Shown here piece after piece: positions 1 through 40,599 of a stretch of 64,000 nucleotides of DNA. A program made the translations under genes and the position numbers. The notes beneath the pieces were generated by a model, which made no database searches, was not told the DNA's origin, and was given only the letters and a program-made list of their open reading frames with translations. Within the stretch, counting starts at the first letter, position 1. Every line of letters starts with the position of its first letter. This stretch comes from Paragorgia papillata (lineage: Eukaryota > Cnidaria > Anthozoa > Scleralcyonacea > Coralliidae): NCBI GenBank assembly GCA_035771165.1, contig JAWNZC010000291.1:345001-409000 (forward strand), written 5' to 3'.

Positions 1-1
1 A

Positions 2-292
2 AAGATACAGCATTCGCATCCGAGCTGTATCTGATTTACTACGGCTCGCTTGCAGCTCGCCTTGTAAATCAGATACAGCTCGGCTGCTCATGCTGTATCT
101 ATTACATAGAATCTCAAACTCATTAATAATTCATGAAGAAAACACAAAGAAAATTAGTACCGTGTCGGTGGCTTGGTTATCTTAGAAGTAATAGATACAG
201 CATGAGCAGCCGAGCTGTAACTGATTTACAAGGCGAGCTGCAAACAAGCCGTAGTAAATCAGATACAGCTCGGATGCGAATGCTGCATCTTT
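2..292. repeat. Long inverted repeat (foldback)
   Basis: Arms of about 105 bp at 2-107 and 187-292 are near-perfect reverse complements around an 80-bp spacer. Each arm itself contains a smaller palindrome around the word CAGATACAGCTCGG. This is the architecture of a non-autonomous foldback element. No coding content is seen. Confidence 0.75.
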
Positions 293-531
293 CTAAAAAT
301 ACAAATGCATCTAAGTAATCAAGTTCACCAACTATTTTGGGGATATAGTCTGTTTTAGCCGAGAAAATCGAAGCTAAAGTTTATGTAAATCAGGACGATG
401 CTGTATCCGATTTACAACCACTGCTACGGTATTGATTTCTTTTGAATTTTCGTCATGAATTATTAATGATATTTTAATTACATTTACGCCTCATGTAATT
501 TTCTCTTAAAATACTGATTTGTTTGAGATGC

Positions 532-669
532 TATATCATACACTCAGAAGAGTGTTTCATCAGGACATCCAAACACCTCGGAGTTTATTCAAAAACCTCG
601 GCTTGATTTTCAACAAACGTCTCGGAGTTTGGATATCCTGATGAAACACTCCTCCTCGTGTATGATATA
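532..669. repeat. Foldback hairpin
   Basis: Arms reading TATATCATACACTC and onward through GAGTGTTTCATCAGGA match in reverse at 606-669, with a palindromic centre rich in CTCGG. It lies just upstream of the CAP exon at 715. Confidence 0.65.
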
Positions 670-714
670 CTACGTCAGAGAACTTTTCTAATTGTTAAAT
701 ATATTTTCTTTCAG

Positions 715-858
715 CTGGTGTGGAAAGATTCAAAGGAGATTGGTATGGCTTGGGCCAAGTCTTCTGATGGTCAGAGTGTGTACGTTGTAGCCCGTTATCA
801 TCCAGCAGGAAACATGAAAGGAGAATTCGAGAAGAACGTCTTTCCACAGAACAAATAA
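715..858 (+). CDS. Last exon of an upstream CAP-superfamily gene (partial)
   Basis: After a TTTCTTTCAG acceptor the frame reads [14 protein letters not shown] and ends VFPQNK before a TAA at 856-858. This is the second half of a CAP (SCP/TAPS) domain: the VWK...G.A strand and the VARY strand. It equals in length and phase the second CAP exon found seven times in the neighbouring large gene. The first CAP half and signal peptide are not in the window, so the gene body lies to the left. A poly(A) signal follows at 996. Expected to be a secreted CAP protein. Domain identity is sure; the remaining gene structure is unknown. Confidence 0.85.
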   Translation: MVWKDSKEIGMAWAKSSDGQSVYVVARYHPAGNMKGEFEKNVFPQNK

Positions 859-995
859 TTTGGAGACTGCTTTAATCTTTCTTAATTGTTGGAACACGGG
901 CAAACATAATTAGAAAAACTTTAATATTCATTAGAACGTGGTTTTTAAACATTCTTATTTCAATCGTATTCTACTTCTGCGCATGAATTCATTTC

Positions 996-1001
996 AATAA
1001 A
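996..1001 (+). other. Poly(A) signal of the upstream CAP gene
   Basis: AATAAA occurs 138 bp after the stop codon at 858. It is the first canonical hexamer downstream of the exon. Confidence 0.6.
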
Positions 1002-1115
1002 ACATAACACTTGTATAACGCATTTTTTAATGGAAAAAATTAAATTTACTAAAAATTTGTGAATTGGAAATTCTGAACTTACTAGAACAACTACTTCTCG
1101 ATCTTTTAAGGCCTT

Positions 1116-1189
1116 GGCCAAACGCTTTCAACATTTCATTCAACATTGTTGAATTCAACCGCGATTCAACATGTTGAAAGCGTTTGGCC
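1116..1189. repeat. Palindromic repeat
   Basis: GGCCAAACGCTTTCAACAT at 1116 is exactly inverted at 1171-1189. Around it lie many degenerate TTGTTGAA/TTCAACAA words. Confidence 0.7.
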
Positions 1190-1228
1190 ACCCTGTTGAA
1201 TGATGTTGAACGTTGTTGAATGTTGTTG

Positions 1229-1664
1229 AACTGTAACTATAACTAGTTACTTTTTTAAAGAACTGTAACTAGTTACAATATTTGGTTCAAAAATGTGACT
1301 AGTATAGTTACTGATATTCAGTTGGGGATGTCATTCTTTCTTGATAAAAATGGTTTTGATATAATAATAAAGGTACATTATGTACACATTTGACTATTTC
1401 TGCTTAGTGGCAACTATATTTATGCATTTAGCTGTAAAAACATAATTATGGTACTGGTATCTAAAACCTAGTAATTTCTTTGTTGATTCTAGTAACACGG
1501 ACAATGGAATGTAACTTTGTAACTAGTTACAAAATTTTTGAAGTAACTTTGTAATTGTAACTAGTTACTTTCTTTTCATTGTAACTTTTATCGGTAACTA
1601 GTTACTTTTCTAACGATGTAACTGTAACTATAGTTACAAAAATTATGTAACTTCTACAGCACTG
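1229..1664. mobile_element. hAT-like MITE copy, left end truncated
   Basis: The body closely matches the complete element at 17934-18474, including repeated TAACTAGTTAC palindromes and the TTCTTGATAAAAA...TGGTTTTGATATAATA core. The right end ACAGCACTG is kept. The left terminus CAGTGCTGT is missing, so no target duplication can be read. Confidence 0.75.
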
Positions 1665-1779
1665 GGTACAACTCGTCGCATCACTTCAACTATACATCTC
1701 ATATGCAAATACTAGCTAGTCACTACCGCTTAAGAGCACAAATGACTACTAAGTTGCAACCTTAGCTCTCCATCCGAGT

Positions 1780-1870
1780 CTCAGTAGCTCAATCAGGTTA
1801 GAGCATCTAACTGGTCATTAGAAGGTTTCAACCTTGTCTGGGGCTCAGAAATTCTGAGTATTTATAAGCT
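1780..1870 (+). repeat. Degenerate tRNA-derived SINE
   Basis: AGTAGCTCAATCAGGTTAGAGC resembles an A-box region and AAGGTTTCAACCTTGTC a worn B-box. A better-preserved relative lies at 7481-7660. Confidence 0.45.
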
Positions 1871-3299
1871 TGACCAAGTAGCTCTGTAAAAGACTTCTCC
1901 CTTCCAAGTTTGTGGTCCCCGTCCACTATAAAACACTACAGTTTTAACAACTTTGAAGCAAGTACTTCTCGTAAGGGAACAGCTATAAGCCAAATCCCAA
2001 AGCAGTCCGCTAAATAAGGATCTGACTATAATTATAGTCGAGTTTTAATTCGGTTTAGTCCTTATATTTTAAATAATACATTAATCTTCTGCTTCAATCT
2101 GCTATAGTAGTATTCATTAAGCTATATACTATTATTGAAAGTACCTTTAATTGGCAGTTACAAACTGGCAAAACTAGTTTGGTTGTCATAGTGGTAGATC
2201 TTATCAGATAAAATAACGGAACAACTTATAAACCGTGCTTGTCTAAAATAAAAATGATTTATGTTGACTAGAAATAATAAAAATTAGGTGATAATAAGAA
2301 TAACATTAAATCCAAGCTAGCGATAAAATGTTATAATTTGATACAGGTATATCAAACTATTCTTAACTTTCTGTAAGCTTAAACTGTTTTTGAATAGTTG
2401 AAACTATTATCTTATACGTGAATCTATTTTGTCTATCAACCGTTTTTTAATTAATACTATCTAAATATGACTGCAATAAAGGATTTTCACGAAGAGCTTA
2501 AAGAATCCAATGCGTATCAAAGACATGGATGCTTGGCTTTGTTTGAGAAGCATATAGCCGGTACCAATTTGATAACTATTGTATGCTTCAGTTCATTTCA
2601 TGGCAATATTAATTAACTCTAACCGTTATACGTTTGCTACTTTCAAAATATTAACTGGATAACTTTAAAACCAATTCTTTGCCATTGAATTTCCGTGGGA
2701 AAGTGACTTAAATAATTGGAAAACACACGACGACTTGTTTTTAAGAAGGAGACATCTTTAATATATGTCCGTTTGTCATGGTTTGATGCTTTGAACCGCT
2801 AAGCGGTCGTTCTAGACTGGCTAGGTTATTTTTATCAATTCTTTATCTATTTCATAATGGCTCGGTGAATGTTAAAGGTATGTTGTAATATATCTAGTTG
2901 ATTGCAAAGATATTCATATCTTCTTTCAAAAAGGACAGTGTTTTTCAAAAAGGACAATATTTGAAGAAGTAATTATAAAATTCAAGCAGTTTGACAATCA
3001 ATTCATTCAAGCATTTTATCGTTCAACTTATATTTAGCACGACTTGAAAACACTGTTTAGAAAACGAATTTTGTTAAATATATTTTGGAAAGAATAGAAA
3101 CACAATAAGAATTAAATTGGTAAACACGTTAGATTTAACTGTCAAAACCGTCAGACAGACATATCCCACTGTTTTTTTTTAGTGATAAAGCTTCAGACTT
3201 GTTAAACACAAAGTATTTTATATATATATATATATATAAGTGAGTTTTGGTTCACGAAATGTTAGAGAGTGCTCAATACCATATATAGATAGAGCAAAA
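1870..3299. other. Gene-free AT-rich stretch
   Basis: No exon-like frame, RNA gene or clear terminal repeat is visible. A (TA)n run lies near 3217-3238, next to the foldback at 3300. Confidence 0.5.
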
Positions 3300-3446
3300 T
3301 ACAAAGCATGAAGTATAGTTTACCTTAAAGTCTTCGCTACCAGAGGTTTCACCCTAAACGGGATCATCAGTCGCTTGATGATTCCGTTTAGGGTGAAACC
3401 TCTGGTAGCGAAGACTTTAAGGTAAACTATACTTCATGCTTTGTAT
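3300..3446. mobile_element. Near-perfect foldback element in a TA microsatellite
   Basis: Arms 3300-3369 and 3376-3446 are reverse complements with a single visible mismatch and a six-base loop. The element is flanked on both sides by TATATAGATA-type sequence, as expected for insertion into a TA-rich target. Confidence 0.8.
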
Positions 3447-3504
3447 ATATAGATATATATATATATAATTGATATCTATTGATATATATTTATTAAGTAT
3501 TTGT

Positions 3505-3890
3505 GGGAGCACGGTTGGCGTGTGCTGTTAGGGTGCTGCCTCTCACCAATAGTTAAGCCCGGTTAGACGGGGTTAGTACTTGGATGGGTGACCGTCTGGG
3601 AATAACCCCGTTCTCGAGCTTGAGACTCATGTGAGTAGAGTTTAGTTGGTCTCTCCTGTGCTTCGAGGGTTTTTCACCGGGTTCTCCGGTTTTCCTCCCT
3701 CCGTAAAATCAACACCTAGGTCTTAGCTGTGATTCGTGGGCCGATATGTGTCGTATGGCGGCTGCCTGGAGCGCCTTTAATATGCCTTCGACTCGGCCAT
3801 GTCAAAAATTATTGTAAGGCGCATTTGAAAACCTTAAAAGTTGAATTTGCGCGGTATAAATAAATATTAGTAGTAGTAGAGCAGTGTGGT
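3505..3890 (+). mobile_element. 5S rRNA-derived SINE, copy A
   Basis: The head carries the 5S internal-promoter signature GGTTAGTACTTGGATGGGTG followed by ACCGTCTGGGAA. The body contains GAGGGTTTTTCACCGGGTTC and CTCCCTCCGTAAAATCAACA. The tail differs from copies B and D, ending in repeated TAG triplets. It lies about 100 bp before the start codon of the large CAP gene. Confidence 0.85.
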
Positions 3891-3916
3891 ATATCCTACA
3901 TCCCGTCCTTGATACC

Positions 3917-3945
3917 GTGATGTATATATATATATATATATAATA
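3917..3945 (+). promoter_or_regulatory. TATA-rich run upstream of the CAP-array gene
   Basis: A (TA)n tract ends about 50 bp before the ATG at 3995. It could serve as a TATA element, but simple TA repeats are common here. A TTTCTAG at 3972-3978 could instead be the acceptor of a 5'UTR intron. Confidence 0.25.
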
Positions 3946-3994
3946 CTTCAGACAAATAAAAATAATACGTATTTCTAGGAGTTGCTATTGCAAA

Positions 3995-33288
<29,294 letters not shown>

Positions 33289-33338
33289 TTCATAATTATC
33301 AATTGATATGCATTCATATGACGGTAAGAAGAGTTTGT

Positions 33339-33344
33339 AATAAA
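33339..33344 (+). other. Poly(A) signal of the CAP-array gene
   Basis: AATAAA 51 bp after the stop codon at 33288. Confidence 0.6.
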
Positions 33345-34320
33345 ACAAGTGAACTACGCTAAAGATTGCTGATAAACAAGGAGAATCTTGAGGCGGAGTT
33401 TCATGAAGACGTTATTAGATATGGAATCCTGTCAGCCTCAAATTAACTAGCTCAAAGTGTATTAGAGTTTTGCGCAACTGCGAGTTTAGGAAATTTAAAG
33501 TGAAATGTGAACTGAACACTACTGTAGTCTGTATATGTGTAATTACAGAAACTGCTTAAAGATTTTCTATTTGTAATATAATAAACTAACATTTCACTCA
33601 CACCGTTATAGCGTGACTAATGATAATAAACTAAAAGTAAACTATTAAGAAACTGTATCTGGCGGACAAGTTGCTTCGAAATTTTCAGTCCCTCTCCCCC
33701 CGCCTGCACCAATGTCATTGAATGAACTTGCTTCACCCCACGCGTGACATAACATGATATTATATATCTAATTGGCTTAATTATCGACGAAAGGTAGAGA
33801 GGCACGCAATCATGTATACTTGACAACTCGCACATGTTGTATACAGTCAAAAGTTACTTCTTTTTGGATAACCCCTGTCGAGGTTGAAGCTATAAGAAGA
33901 AGGTTAAGGTTAAGTTGTTAAGGTTAAGTTAAGTAAAGTTAGTCACGTAACTATAACGTAAGTTCTCTTTCTTTCTCCCAAGATCACATCTGTTTTCGTT
34001 TGCATGTTGTCGATTAATTAATTAATTGTATTTACTGAATATTTACCGTCAATATATATATACGAGGAAACCCTCTTGAAAACACTCAAACGGGGCCGAT
34101 GACGAACCAGGCAAGCAAGGCGCAGATACATTTGCAGCCCGACCTTGAATATTGATGATAATGATTTTTGTCGGGTCATATTTATTTGCACCTCGCTGAG
34201 GCTCCGCTCGGGCGCAAATGTTACTACGCGGCCCATGCCGTCCAAATTATCATGTTATTGCCTTATTATTGGGACAAATCGCTAAACTAACCTAAACTAA
34301 ACTACACTAAGAATAGCATA
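33345..34320. other. Intergenic stretch
   Basis: No exon-like frame seen. It contains repeated AAGTTAAGGTTAAG words near 33895-33945 and no clear element ends. Confidence 0.5.
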
Positions 34321-34449
34321 GAAATATAGTAACTTAGGTTAGATATACTGCCGAAACGTGTTTCTCTCTGACGAAGGGCCTTCGCTCGAAACGTTAGATT
34401 CCTACGTTCTCTGTTTCGGCAGTATATCTAACCTAAGTTACTATATTTC
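34321..34449. mobile_element. Foldback element, GTTTCGGCAGTATAT family
   Basis: GAAATATAGTAACTTAGGTT and TATACTGCCGAAAC are inverted at the right end around GACGAAGGGCCTTCGCTCGA. Same family as 9613-9861. Confidence 0.8.
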
Positions 34450-34608
34450 GATTGTTGTTTCTACTCCAGCAATTGGTATTTCCTTATAAACCAAAAAGGA
34501 AACGCCACACCTTTTAACGAAAAATGGACATTCCATGGAGTCAAGTTACCGCAATAAGTATATCTCTTTGTTTGAGACTTTGAGTGGATTTAGACAAACA
34601 TTCAAGTA

Positions 34609-35553
34609 GTGGACATGTCTCGCTGTTTTTTCTCGACTATTGCGTTCTTACTGCTCTGTTTCTTAGTCAGAGAATCATGGGAGAAGCCGAGGAACTTATC
34701 ATGTCGACGTTCGGGTGACTGTCGTCGAAACCGAGGCGAGGTGTGTTGTAAAGGCTTTTGCAATACGACATGTCCAGGAAAATATTGTCGTTGGTCTTAC
34801 CAGTGCGGTAGAGAAGAGAAGTGTTGCGCCAATGTGTGTAAAAAGACATGTGAGGGATCACCATGCTACCAACATCGACATTGCCAAGATAGAAAAACAC
34901 CACTAAAGTGTTGTAATAACATCTGCAAGAAAGATTCGTGTTTTAATTCTGCTTGTAACCCAAATTATCCAGCTTACCAAACCTGTGGACGACACGAAGG
35001 CCGCAGCTTACAATGCTGTGATGGAACGTGCGATCTATCTTGCCTGGATAAACCGTGTAATGAAAATCATGATTGTGGTGGCGCTGGCCGTATAAGAATG
35101 AAGTGTTGTGATGGAGTTTGTAAGAAGAATTGTCTCGGATTGCCCTGCTTGGAACGGGCGGATTGCCACGGTTTCGAATGCTGTGGTTATTTTGATAACA
35201 AAACTTGCGCGCACACATGCCGGAATCACAAGTGTTCAATGAATGAAGAGTGTCGTGATAGGAGACAAAGATTGTTCTGTTGTGGCGACGAGACATGCCG
35301 ACCACGTTGTATAGGATCAATATGTTACAGCGAGTCCCATCAGGCGGACTGCGGAGGACCTCAGGTGCTCTACTGCTGTGGAATTGGTCAAAAGAAGTGT
35401 CGATACCGCTGTCTCAACGTTCCTTGTAAAACAACCGAAGACTGCGGTCCCTCTTATTACTACTGTGGTCCACCAGACAGCCGGAATAATTCTGTTTGTA
35501 CATCGAATTATTCCGGCTACACTCTCGTATTCAACGATGTTACTATACCATGA
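34609..35553 (+). CDS. Secreted protein of nine Cys-rich modules
   Basis: Single-exon frame of 314 residues. The signal peptide is FFSTIAFLLLCFLVRES; the start is at 34609 or at the second Met, 34615. The mature part repeats a six-Cys pattern C-x4/5-C-x5/9-C-C-x3-C-x3-C about eight times with a partial ninth (for example SCRRSGDCRRNRGEVCC, CNENHDCGGAGRIRMKCC). The adjacent CC pair and compact spacing recall small disulfide-knot modules such as WAP or prokineticin/Dickkopf-type folds, but Cys number and spacing do not fit WAP (eight Cys). N-glycosylation sites occur (NLS, NTT, NNS). No membrane or GPI signal. It lies 1.3 kb after the CAP gene. Function unknown; a secreted matrix, inhibitor or effector role is possible. 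Confidence 0.8.
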   Translation: MDMSRCFFSTIAFLLLCFLVRESWEKPRNLSCRRSGDCRRNRGEVCCKGFCNTTCPGKYCRWSYQCGREEKCCANVCKKTCEGSPCYQHRHCQDRKTPLKCCNNICKKDSCFNSACNPNYPAYQTCGRHEGRSLQCCDGTCDLSCLDKPCNENHDCGGAGRIRMKCCDGVCKKNCLGLPCLERADCHGFECCGYFDNKTCAHTCRNHKCSMNEECRDRRQRLFCCGDETCRPRCIGSICYSESHQADCGGPQVLYCCGIGQKKCRYRCLNVPCKTTEDCGPSYYYCGPPDSRNNSVCTSNYSGYTLVFNDVTIP

Positions 35554-35940
35554 ACTTACTAAAATGATAGAAGACAAATGCTCAAACATTGTGACAGAAT
35601 AGCTGACCCTATTGACCTATTCGTTTAAAAAACAGCCGCTTATCAGCGCATTTGCCCTTCGAGTCCCGTCTCCGTTACTACAATGGGTCTTTCATTTTAT
35701 TACATAAATATATTACATATATTCTGAGATATTACCCTTTTTTATAATTCAAGATTATATAATATAATACAATCAGTAACAAAATACCTTGACGCACTTT
35801 GTATTTTGTGATATACTCACTTGATATATTCAAAATATTATGTTAAACGTTTTTTGTTTGTTTGTTTGTACTATTGTGCCATATGCGTGGCGAGCACAGG
35901 GGGGAGGGAGTCCACGAGGGAAAGGCAGGATCCGAGTCAC

Positions 35941-36053
35941 GTGTAAGACCACACGGTAACGTTTTGTTTCAAATAATGAGCTGAGCCGATTGTTCTCGAT
36001 TCCCTTGAGAACAATAAACAATACTAAAACCCTCGGAAACGTTACCGTGTGCA
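35941..36053. repeat. Hairpin repeat
   Basis: CACGGTAACGTTTT and its inverse, with GAGAACAAT/ATTGTTCTC inside. Confidence 0.55.
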
Positions 36054-36062
36054 CAATTTAGA

Positions 36063-36500
36063 GCTGTGCGAATCCGAATTCGATCCGATCGGATTCGGAT
36101 CGGATTCGGACTAAACTTTTATCGTTCGGATCGGATTTTGTTCTTTTTTTCTCGGATCGGATTCACTTTTGTCATTGATTTTGTCACAAAATTAACAAAT
36201 TCACCAGTTGTATGCACATTGCACAACATATGAACGTTACTATTGCATAAGATTATTATTGTATAGTAGTTTTCTTAAATTTATTTGTTAATTGGTTTTC
36301 TTTTCGGAAAGTTTGCGCAACTATTGCAACATATATCCGGTGTTTTAATTTTTTCGGACCGGATCGGATCGGATTTGAGCAGCTGTTTTCGGATCGGATC
36401 GGACTACGATTTTTTGGCTTCGGATCGGATCGGATTCGGATTGACAGTTTTGGCAAACCCTCGGATTACAAGGTGTCAATCCGATCCGACCACAGTTAGT
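36063..36500. repeat. GGATCGGATTC repeat element
   Basis: Two blocks of reiterated CGGATCGGATT at 36080-36160 and 36350-36445 flank an AT-rich centre. It begins AGAGCTGTGCGAATCCGA. Looks like a transposon with internal subrepeats; no matching inverted end was found. Confidence 0.5.
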
Positions 36501-36759
36501 AGACGCCATGCACTAGTGTACATAGTGTGAGTGACATCAGGCTTTGTAGAAATGCAAGCGGGTCACCCTGCGCAAGCGCGCAACTGACCAGTTTGGCTGG
36601 GCGGTATTAGACTTAGTGGCTTGGCCTGTTCCCCAGACCACTTCGACTCAACTTTAACCATATCATATTCCTGTGCAAGTGCATGTCGTTATGTGGATTT
36701 TAGTGCAATTTTACGGCAATTTTGTTTGCGCTATTTATACATACATCGGTACTTTTGTT

Positions 36760-37640
36760 AACCTGCGTGGGCAACGTTTTAGATAGAGCAAAGTGAAAAG
36801 GTGGCAAACTCTCGAGATTTTTATAGTAACGAAAAACTCGTGTTTCGAGCAGAGCCTTCATCCTATCGAGTACTCACATATTTTACTCTGATAAGGCTAC
36901 ATAAAAAAAATTACTTGTTTAGCATCCACCTATTTCAGTTTTTCCAAGTCGGGAGAGAGGTGTGTTTTTTTTGTATGTTTTTTTTCTTTTTGCCCTACAG
37001 GGTGTTTCAAAAACGTACTACAGCCTTCCTTGGCCACACAGCATATCACAAATGCCATTGGTGGTCTAACAAAGACGTATTTGTTTTCACTCACTCATGT
37101 TTTATTAAACAGAAAACGAGCCAAGGTTTATAGTAACTTAATGCGCAGGCGGGGGACATGTAAGGGTCTGGGTATACGAGAATAAGTCCGAGGTCTTAAC
37201 CAGTCCAGGGCATGAAGTTCGTCGGCGATTGCAAAGCACAAATCACCATGTTTAATACTACAGGTAAAACGTTGTTTTGAGAAACTTTTGCACTAAATTT
37301 ATAGGGTTTTTTGAAAAATTAAAAATAAAAAAAATTTGGAAGTCGGGGGCTTTTCTCAGGTCGGGCGGGGACGCTAAACAAGTAATTTTTTTTTATGTGT
37401 TCTAAAGGGCTTCGCTCGAAAAGTCAGTATTTCGTTACTAAAAATCTTAGCAGTTTACCACCTTTTCACTTTGCTCTATCTAAAACACTGCCTACGCAAC
37501 ACTCTAGTTTTTACTCTGATGAAGGACTCTGCTTGAAACGTCAGTATTTCGTTATTAAAACTATTCTCAGCAGTTTACGATCTTTTCACTTTGCTCTATC
37601 CAAAATACTGCCTACACAGCACTCTAGTTTTTATCACCAT
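36760..37640. repeat. Repeat element with TTTTCACTTTGCTCTATC ends
   Basis: AGATAGAGCAAAGTGAAAAG at 36783 is inverted in two roughly 122-bp tandem units at 37395-37640 (each CTTTGCTCTATC ... ACACTGCCTACGC ... GAAACGTCAGTATTTCGTTA). Related pieces lie at 19680-19800, 23640-23740 and 56384-56460. Confidence 0.6.
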
Positions 37641-38934
37641 AGATATACTATCACTCTGCGGATGGCAGACACAGACCGGTGAGACCGCCTAAGCCTCAAT
37701 AACAAAAGTATTAAAGTACCCCGTAGAAAGCCAGACACACATTACATCCTCTATAGAATATCGATGAATCACGAAAACATTGTATTTTGTCTTCGACTTT
37801 AGTTTATCTATAACAGGTGTCAATCCACGCTCTATTCAAGCACATTGAATGCGACCGTTGACCATCCACGTGGACCGTGTGGGTTACCATGGGAACCACG
37901 CCATATGCGTTAGCCTTCAAGCAGGTACGCGATTCATCAAGCATGGTGAGCAAGCGAGCGAAACGGACAGGTAGCTCAATTTTCCCTACAAGACATAACA
38001 CTCGTTTTCTTTTGTTCTTCTGATCGATTGTTTGAAGCGCGAACACTAGTCGCAACACAGGAGTGTGTTTCAGTTGACAAAACTGGACCAAAACAATTTC
38101 TCGCGAAGAATAGAAACCCGGCACGTAAAGAATAAACAATTTGAAGGTTAGTTTCATGTGTTTATAATCTCTGGCAAGTCCTTTGTCGGGCTTATCTAGG
38201 ATTTCATAGATCTTGGCAGTGAATTAACGACGCGATTACAAGTTTTGGTCAACCATTACACGCATGGAAGAGACGAGTTTATTAAACCCCGCTATCTTCT
38301 CGCTTTGTGACGGAATTCGCTAAATGTTTTTGGCGTGATATAGCATCACAATCAAGTATCCTGAGTGGATTGATTGAGACATGTGTGCTGTACTGGAAAA
38401 ATTGACAAGGCGTTTGTCTTATTGCGTTATTGACGTGGCTTTAATAACGAATTTACAACATGCGTTCAGTGTTTAAAATTTTGCACTAAGTAATAAGGCG
38501 TGTATGTATGTCGGTTCAGCAGAGCTTTCCTGCCATAATCTCTTATATATTTAATAAACTATGTTTAACAGGCAATCGTACATTTTGTCTCTATATATAT
38601 TGTTAGATATTTTACTCGCCAGGCGATTTTGTTCGTCAACTGTGAACCTCTTGCAGAAACTTGCATGTTAAAGTTAATATGAGAGGTTAGACCTAAAAAG
38701 TTACTGAACAATGTATAAATATATATGCATTTATGTTCCTAAATTATATAGGTAAGTCTGAAATCTTCAGTTTTATATGTTAGTTTATTTTCTAACTTTT
38801 AACTGTCCTGTCCGTTACAAAACATCTTAGGCTGCGTTCGTTTGGGACCATTTCGGAATAAGAATAGGCTAGGTTAGGTTAGGAGCCCTTCTTAATCTGG
38901 AATACTCGTATACCATTCGTTAAGCTCACTAGAT
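37641..38934. other. Upstream region of the Sox gene
   Basis: No coding exon, RNA gene or clear terminal repeats seen. Regulatory sequence is likely but cannot be resolved. Confidence 0.4.
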
Positions 38935-39208
38935 TTTACATATTTATACTAATTGGAACATTCTGAGAAGATTTGTAATATATCTTCTCAGGCGAAAATG
39001 TCATCTTCATGGATTGTTTTGCCGTCAAAGTTGACGGAAGTGACGTCGAAAGAGGAATTTCTCTATATGAAAACCACTTTACAGATTCCTCTTTTGACGT
39101 CACTCCCGTCAACTTTAACGGCAAAAAAATCCATGAAGATGAAATTTTCGCCTGAGAAGATATATTACAAATCTTCTCAGAATGTTCCAATTAGTATAAA
39201 TATGTAAA
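38935..39208. mobile_element. Long near-perfect palindromic MITE
   Basis: Arms of about 130 bp (TTTACATATTTATACTAATT, AACATTCTGAGAAGAT, TTCATCTTCATGGA, GACGTC) with a loop of a few bases. It lies 146 bp before the Sox start and would form a strong hairpin if transcribed. Confidence 0.85.
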
Positions 39209-39354
39209 GTCCCTGAGGATGACATAGGTACTTTAACCAGAATAACCTATCGTTTGGAAAACGAGAGATCAATCTACTCTAAAAGATTTTAGGAATTATT
39301 CTTTCTCCGGGGAATAACCCAAACGAACGCACCTTAAATTTAATTTTTCCTTTA

Positions 39355-40326
39355 ATGAAATTGCAGATGACAAAGCCATTGGATCAAATTGGAGATAAAC
39401 ATATCAAACGACCTATGAACGCTTATATGGTGTGGTCCAGGAAAGAACGCCGAAGAATCGCCGAGGAGTGTCCGAGGATGCTGAACTCGGAGATCAGTAA
39501 ACGATTGGGCACGGAATGGAACTTGCTTCCGGTGGAAAATAAAAAACCTTACATTGACGAAGCCAAACGATTACGCATGGAACACAAGAAGGAACACCCA
39601 GAATACAAGTACCAACCAAAGAGAAAACCAAAGACTATGAATAAATTAAAACGCGCATTCGATAATCCGTTTTTCGATTCTTTGAACGGATACCCTCAGA
39701 TGAATTTTCCAAGTAAATTCAGTTTGCCTTCACCACCAGTTTTATTCCCTATGGCTCCCTTCCCAGGAGATTCTACAGCAGGAGTTACCTGCTCTCCTGT
39801 TATTCAGTCTTATGCAACTGTAACACCAACCTTTCATCACGCCGGTAGGAGTATAGGCATGAGTCCTTCTGATGATCAGTTTCATCTGGGGAGTGGGATG
39901 CCTGAGTACAACCTGCAAGGTTATCAGCCTCCTTTTCAGCACATGGGTCCACCGCCTACCTCACCTACGGGCTACAACAGTGTAGTAAGAAATCGCGGCA
40001 ACGAAGAAGAGCTCCGCGCAAACGGTCAAGAATTCCGCGCAAACAGCCAAGAGTTTCCCGTTAACGGCCAAGAATTTCGCGCGAATGATCAGGAGTTTCG
40101 CGCAAACAGCCAAGAATTTCGCGCAAAAGATCAAGAATTTTGCGCAAACGGTCAGGAATTTCGCGCAAGTGATGAGAATGCGCACAAATTAAAACAAGAA
40201 AGACAAGCTGAAGCGAGGTATTTAAATGGTAGTTACAATATGAATGCTGCAGGGATGAACTTTGGAGCTTCAAGTAGTGGTCACTTTAATTATATGGGTC
40301 AAGAGTTTAGTCATGGTTACCAATAG
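39355..40326 (+). CDS. Sox-family HMG-box transcription factor
   Basis: One exon of 323 residues. The HMG box (about residues 15-93) reads [51 protein letters not shown] and EYKYQPKRK, the Sox signature closest to group B. It binds the DNA minor groove in the nucleus. TTGCAG just before the Met at 39367 could be an acceptor, making 39367 the true start. The C-terminal half has a Pro/Ser-rich stretch and seven to eight 8-residue repeats ([16 protein letters not shown], 24 nt) at about 217-273, then a Gly/Met/Tyr-rich end. Such a QEFRAN octapeptide array is not part of known Sox transactivation regions and looks lineage-specific. Nucleotide-level repetition is high, so copy number may vary. Confidence 0.88.
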   Translation: MKLQMTKPLDQIGDKHIKRPMNAYMVWSRKERRRIAEECPRMLNSEISKRLGTEWNLLPVENKKPYIDEAKRLRMEHKKEHPEYKYQPKRKPKTMNKLKRAFDNPFFDSLNGYPQMNFPSKFSLPSPPVLFPMAPFPGDSTAGVTCSPVIQSYATVTPTFHHAGRSIGMSPSDDQFHLGSGMPEYNLQGYQPPFQHMGPPPTSPTGYNSVVRNRGNEEELRANGQEFRANSQEFPVNGQEFRANDQEFRANSQEFRAKDQEFCANGQEFRASDENAHKLKQERQAEARYLNGSYNMNAAGMNFGASSSGHFNYMGQEFSHGYQ

Positions 40327-40599
40327 TTCATATTTTTTATTGATTTACTTCTTTATTTATTTATTTATTTTATATTAAAACTATGAACTATTTAATTTTC
40401 AATACGTAGCCAAACACCAAACCGAAGATTCGTACACAAATACGTTGCCTATATAAACATAATATGCTTATGTTTGTAAAATATATTTATGATTATTAAG
40501 ATTCAAAAAATGTATTAAACAGCCGCGTGCGTGATGGTTCAAGGTTGTCATGGTCGATACAGAACGAATACAAATAACTTAATAAACCATAGTTAATAG
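40327..40599. other. Sox 3' flank
   Basis: AT-rich probable 3'UTR with TTTATTTATTTATTT. Possible poly(A) hexamers are ATTAAA near 40513 and AATAAA at 40581; the latter overlaps a MITE edge, so the end is undecided. Confidence 0.35.

Noticed and set aside
36256..36530. Frames through the GGATCGGATTC element
   Set aside because: Short, repeat-driven, and without splice or domain support.
38936..39207. Two similar 84-codon frames on opposite strands
   Set aside because: Mirror images produced by a near-perfect palindrome, not proteins.
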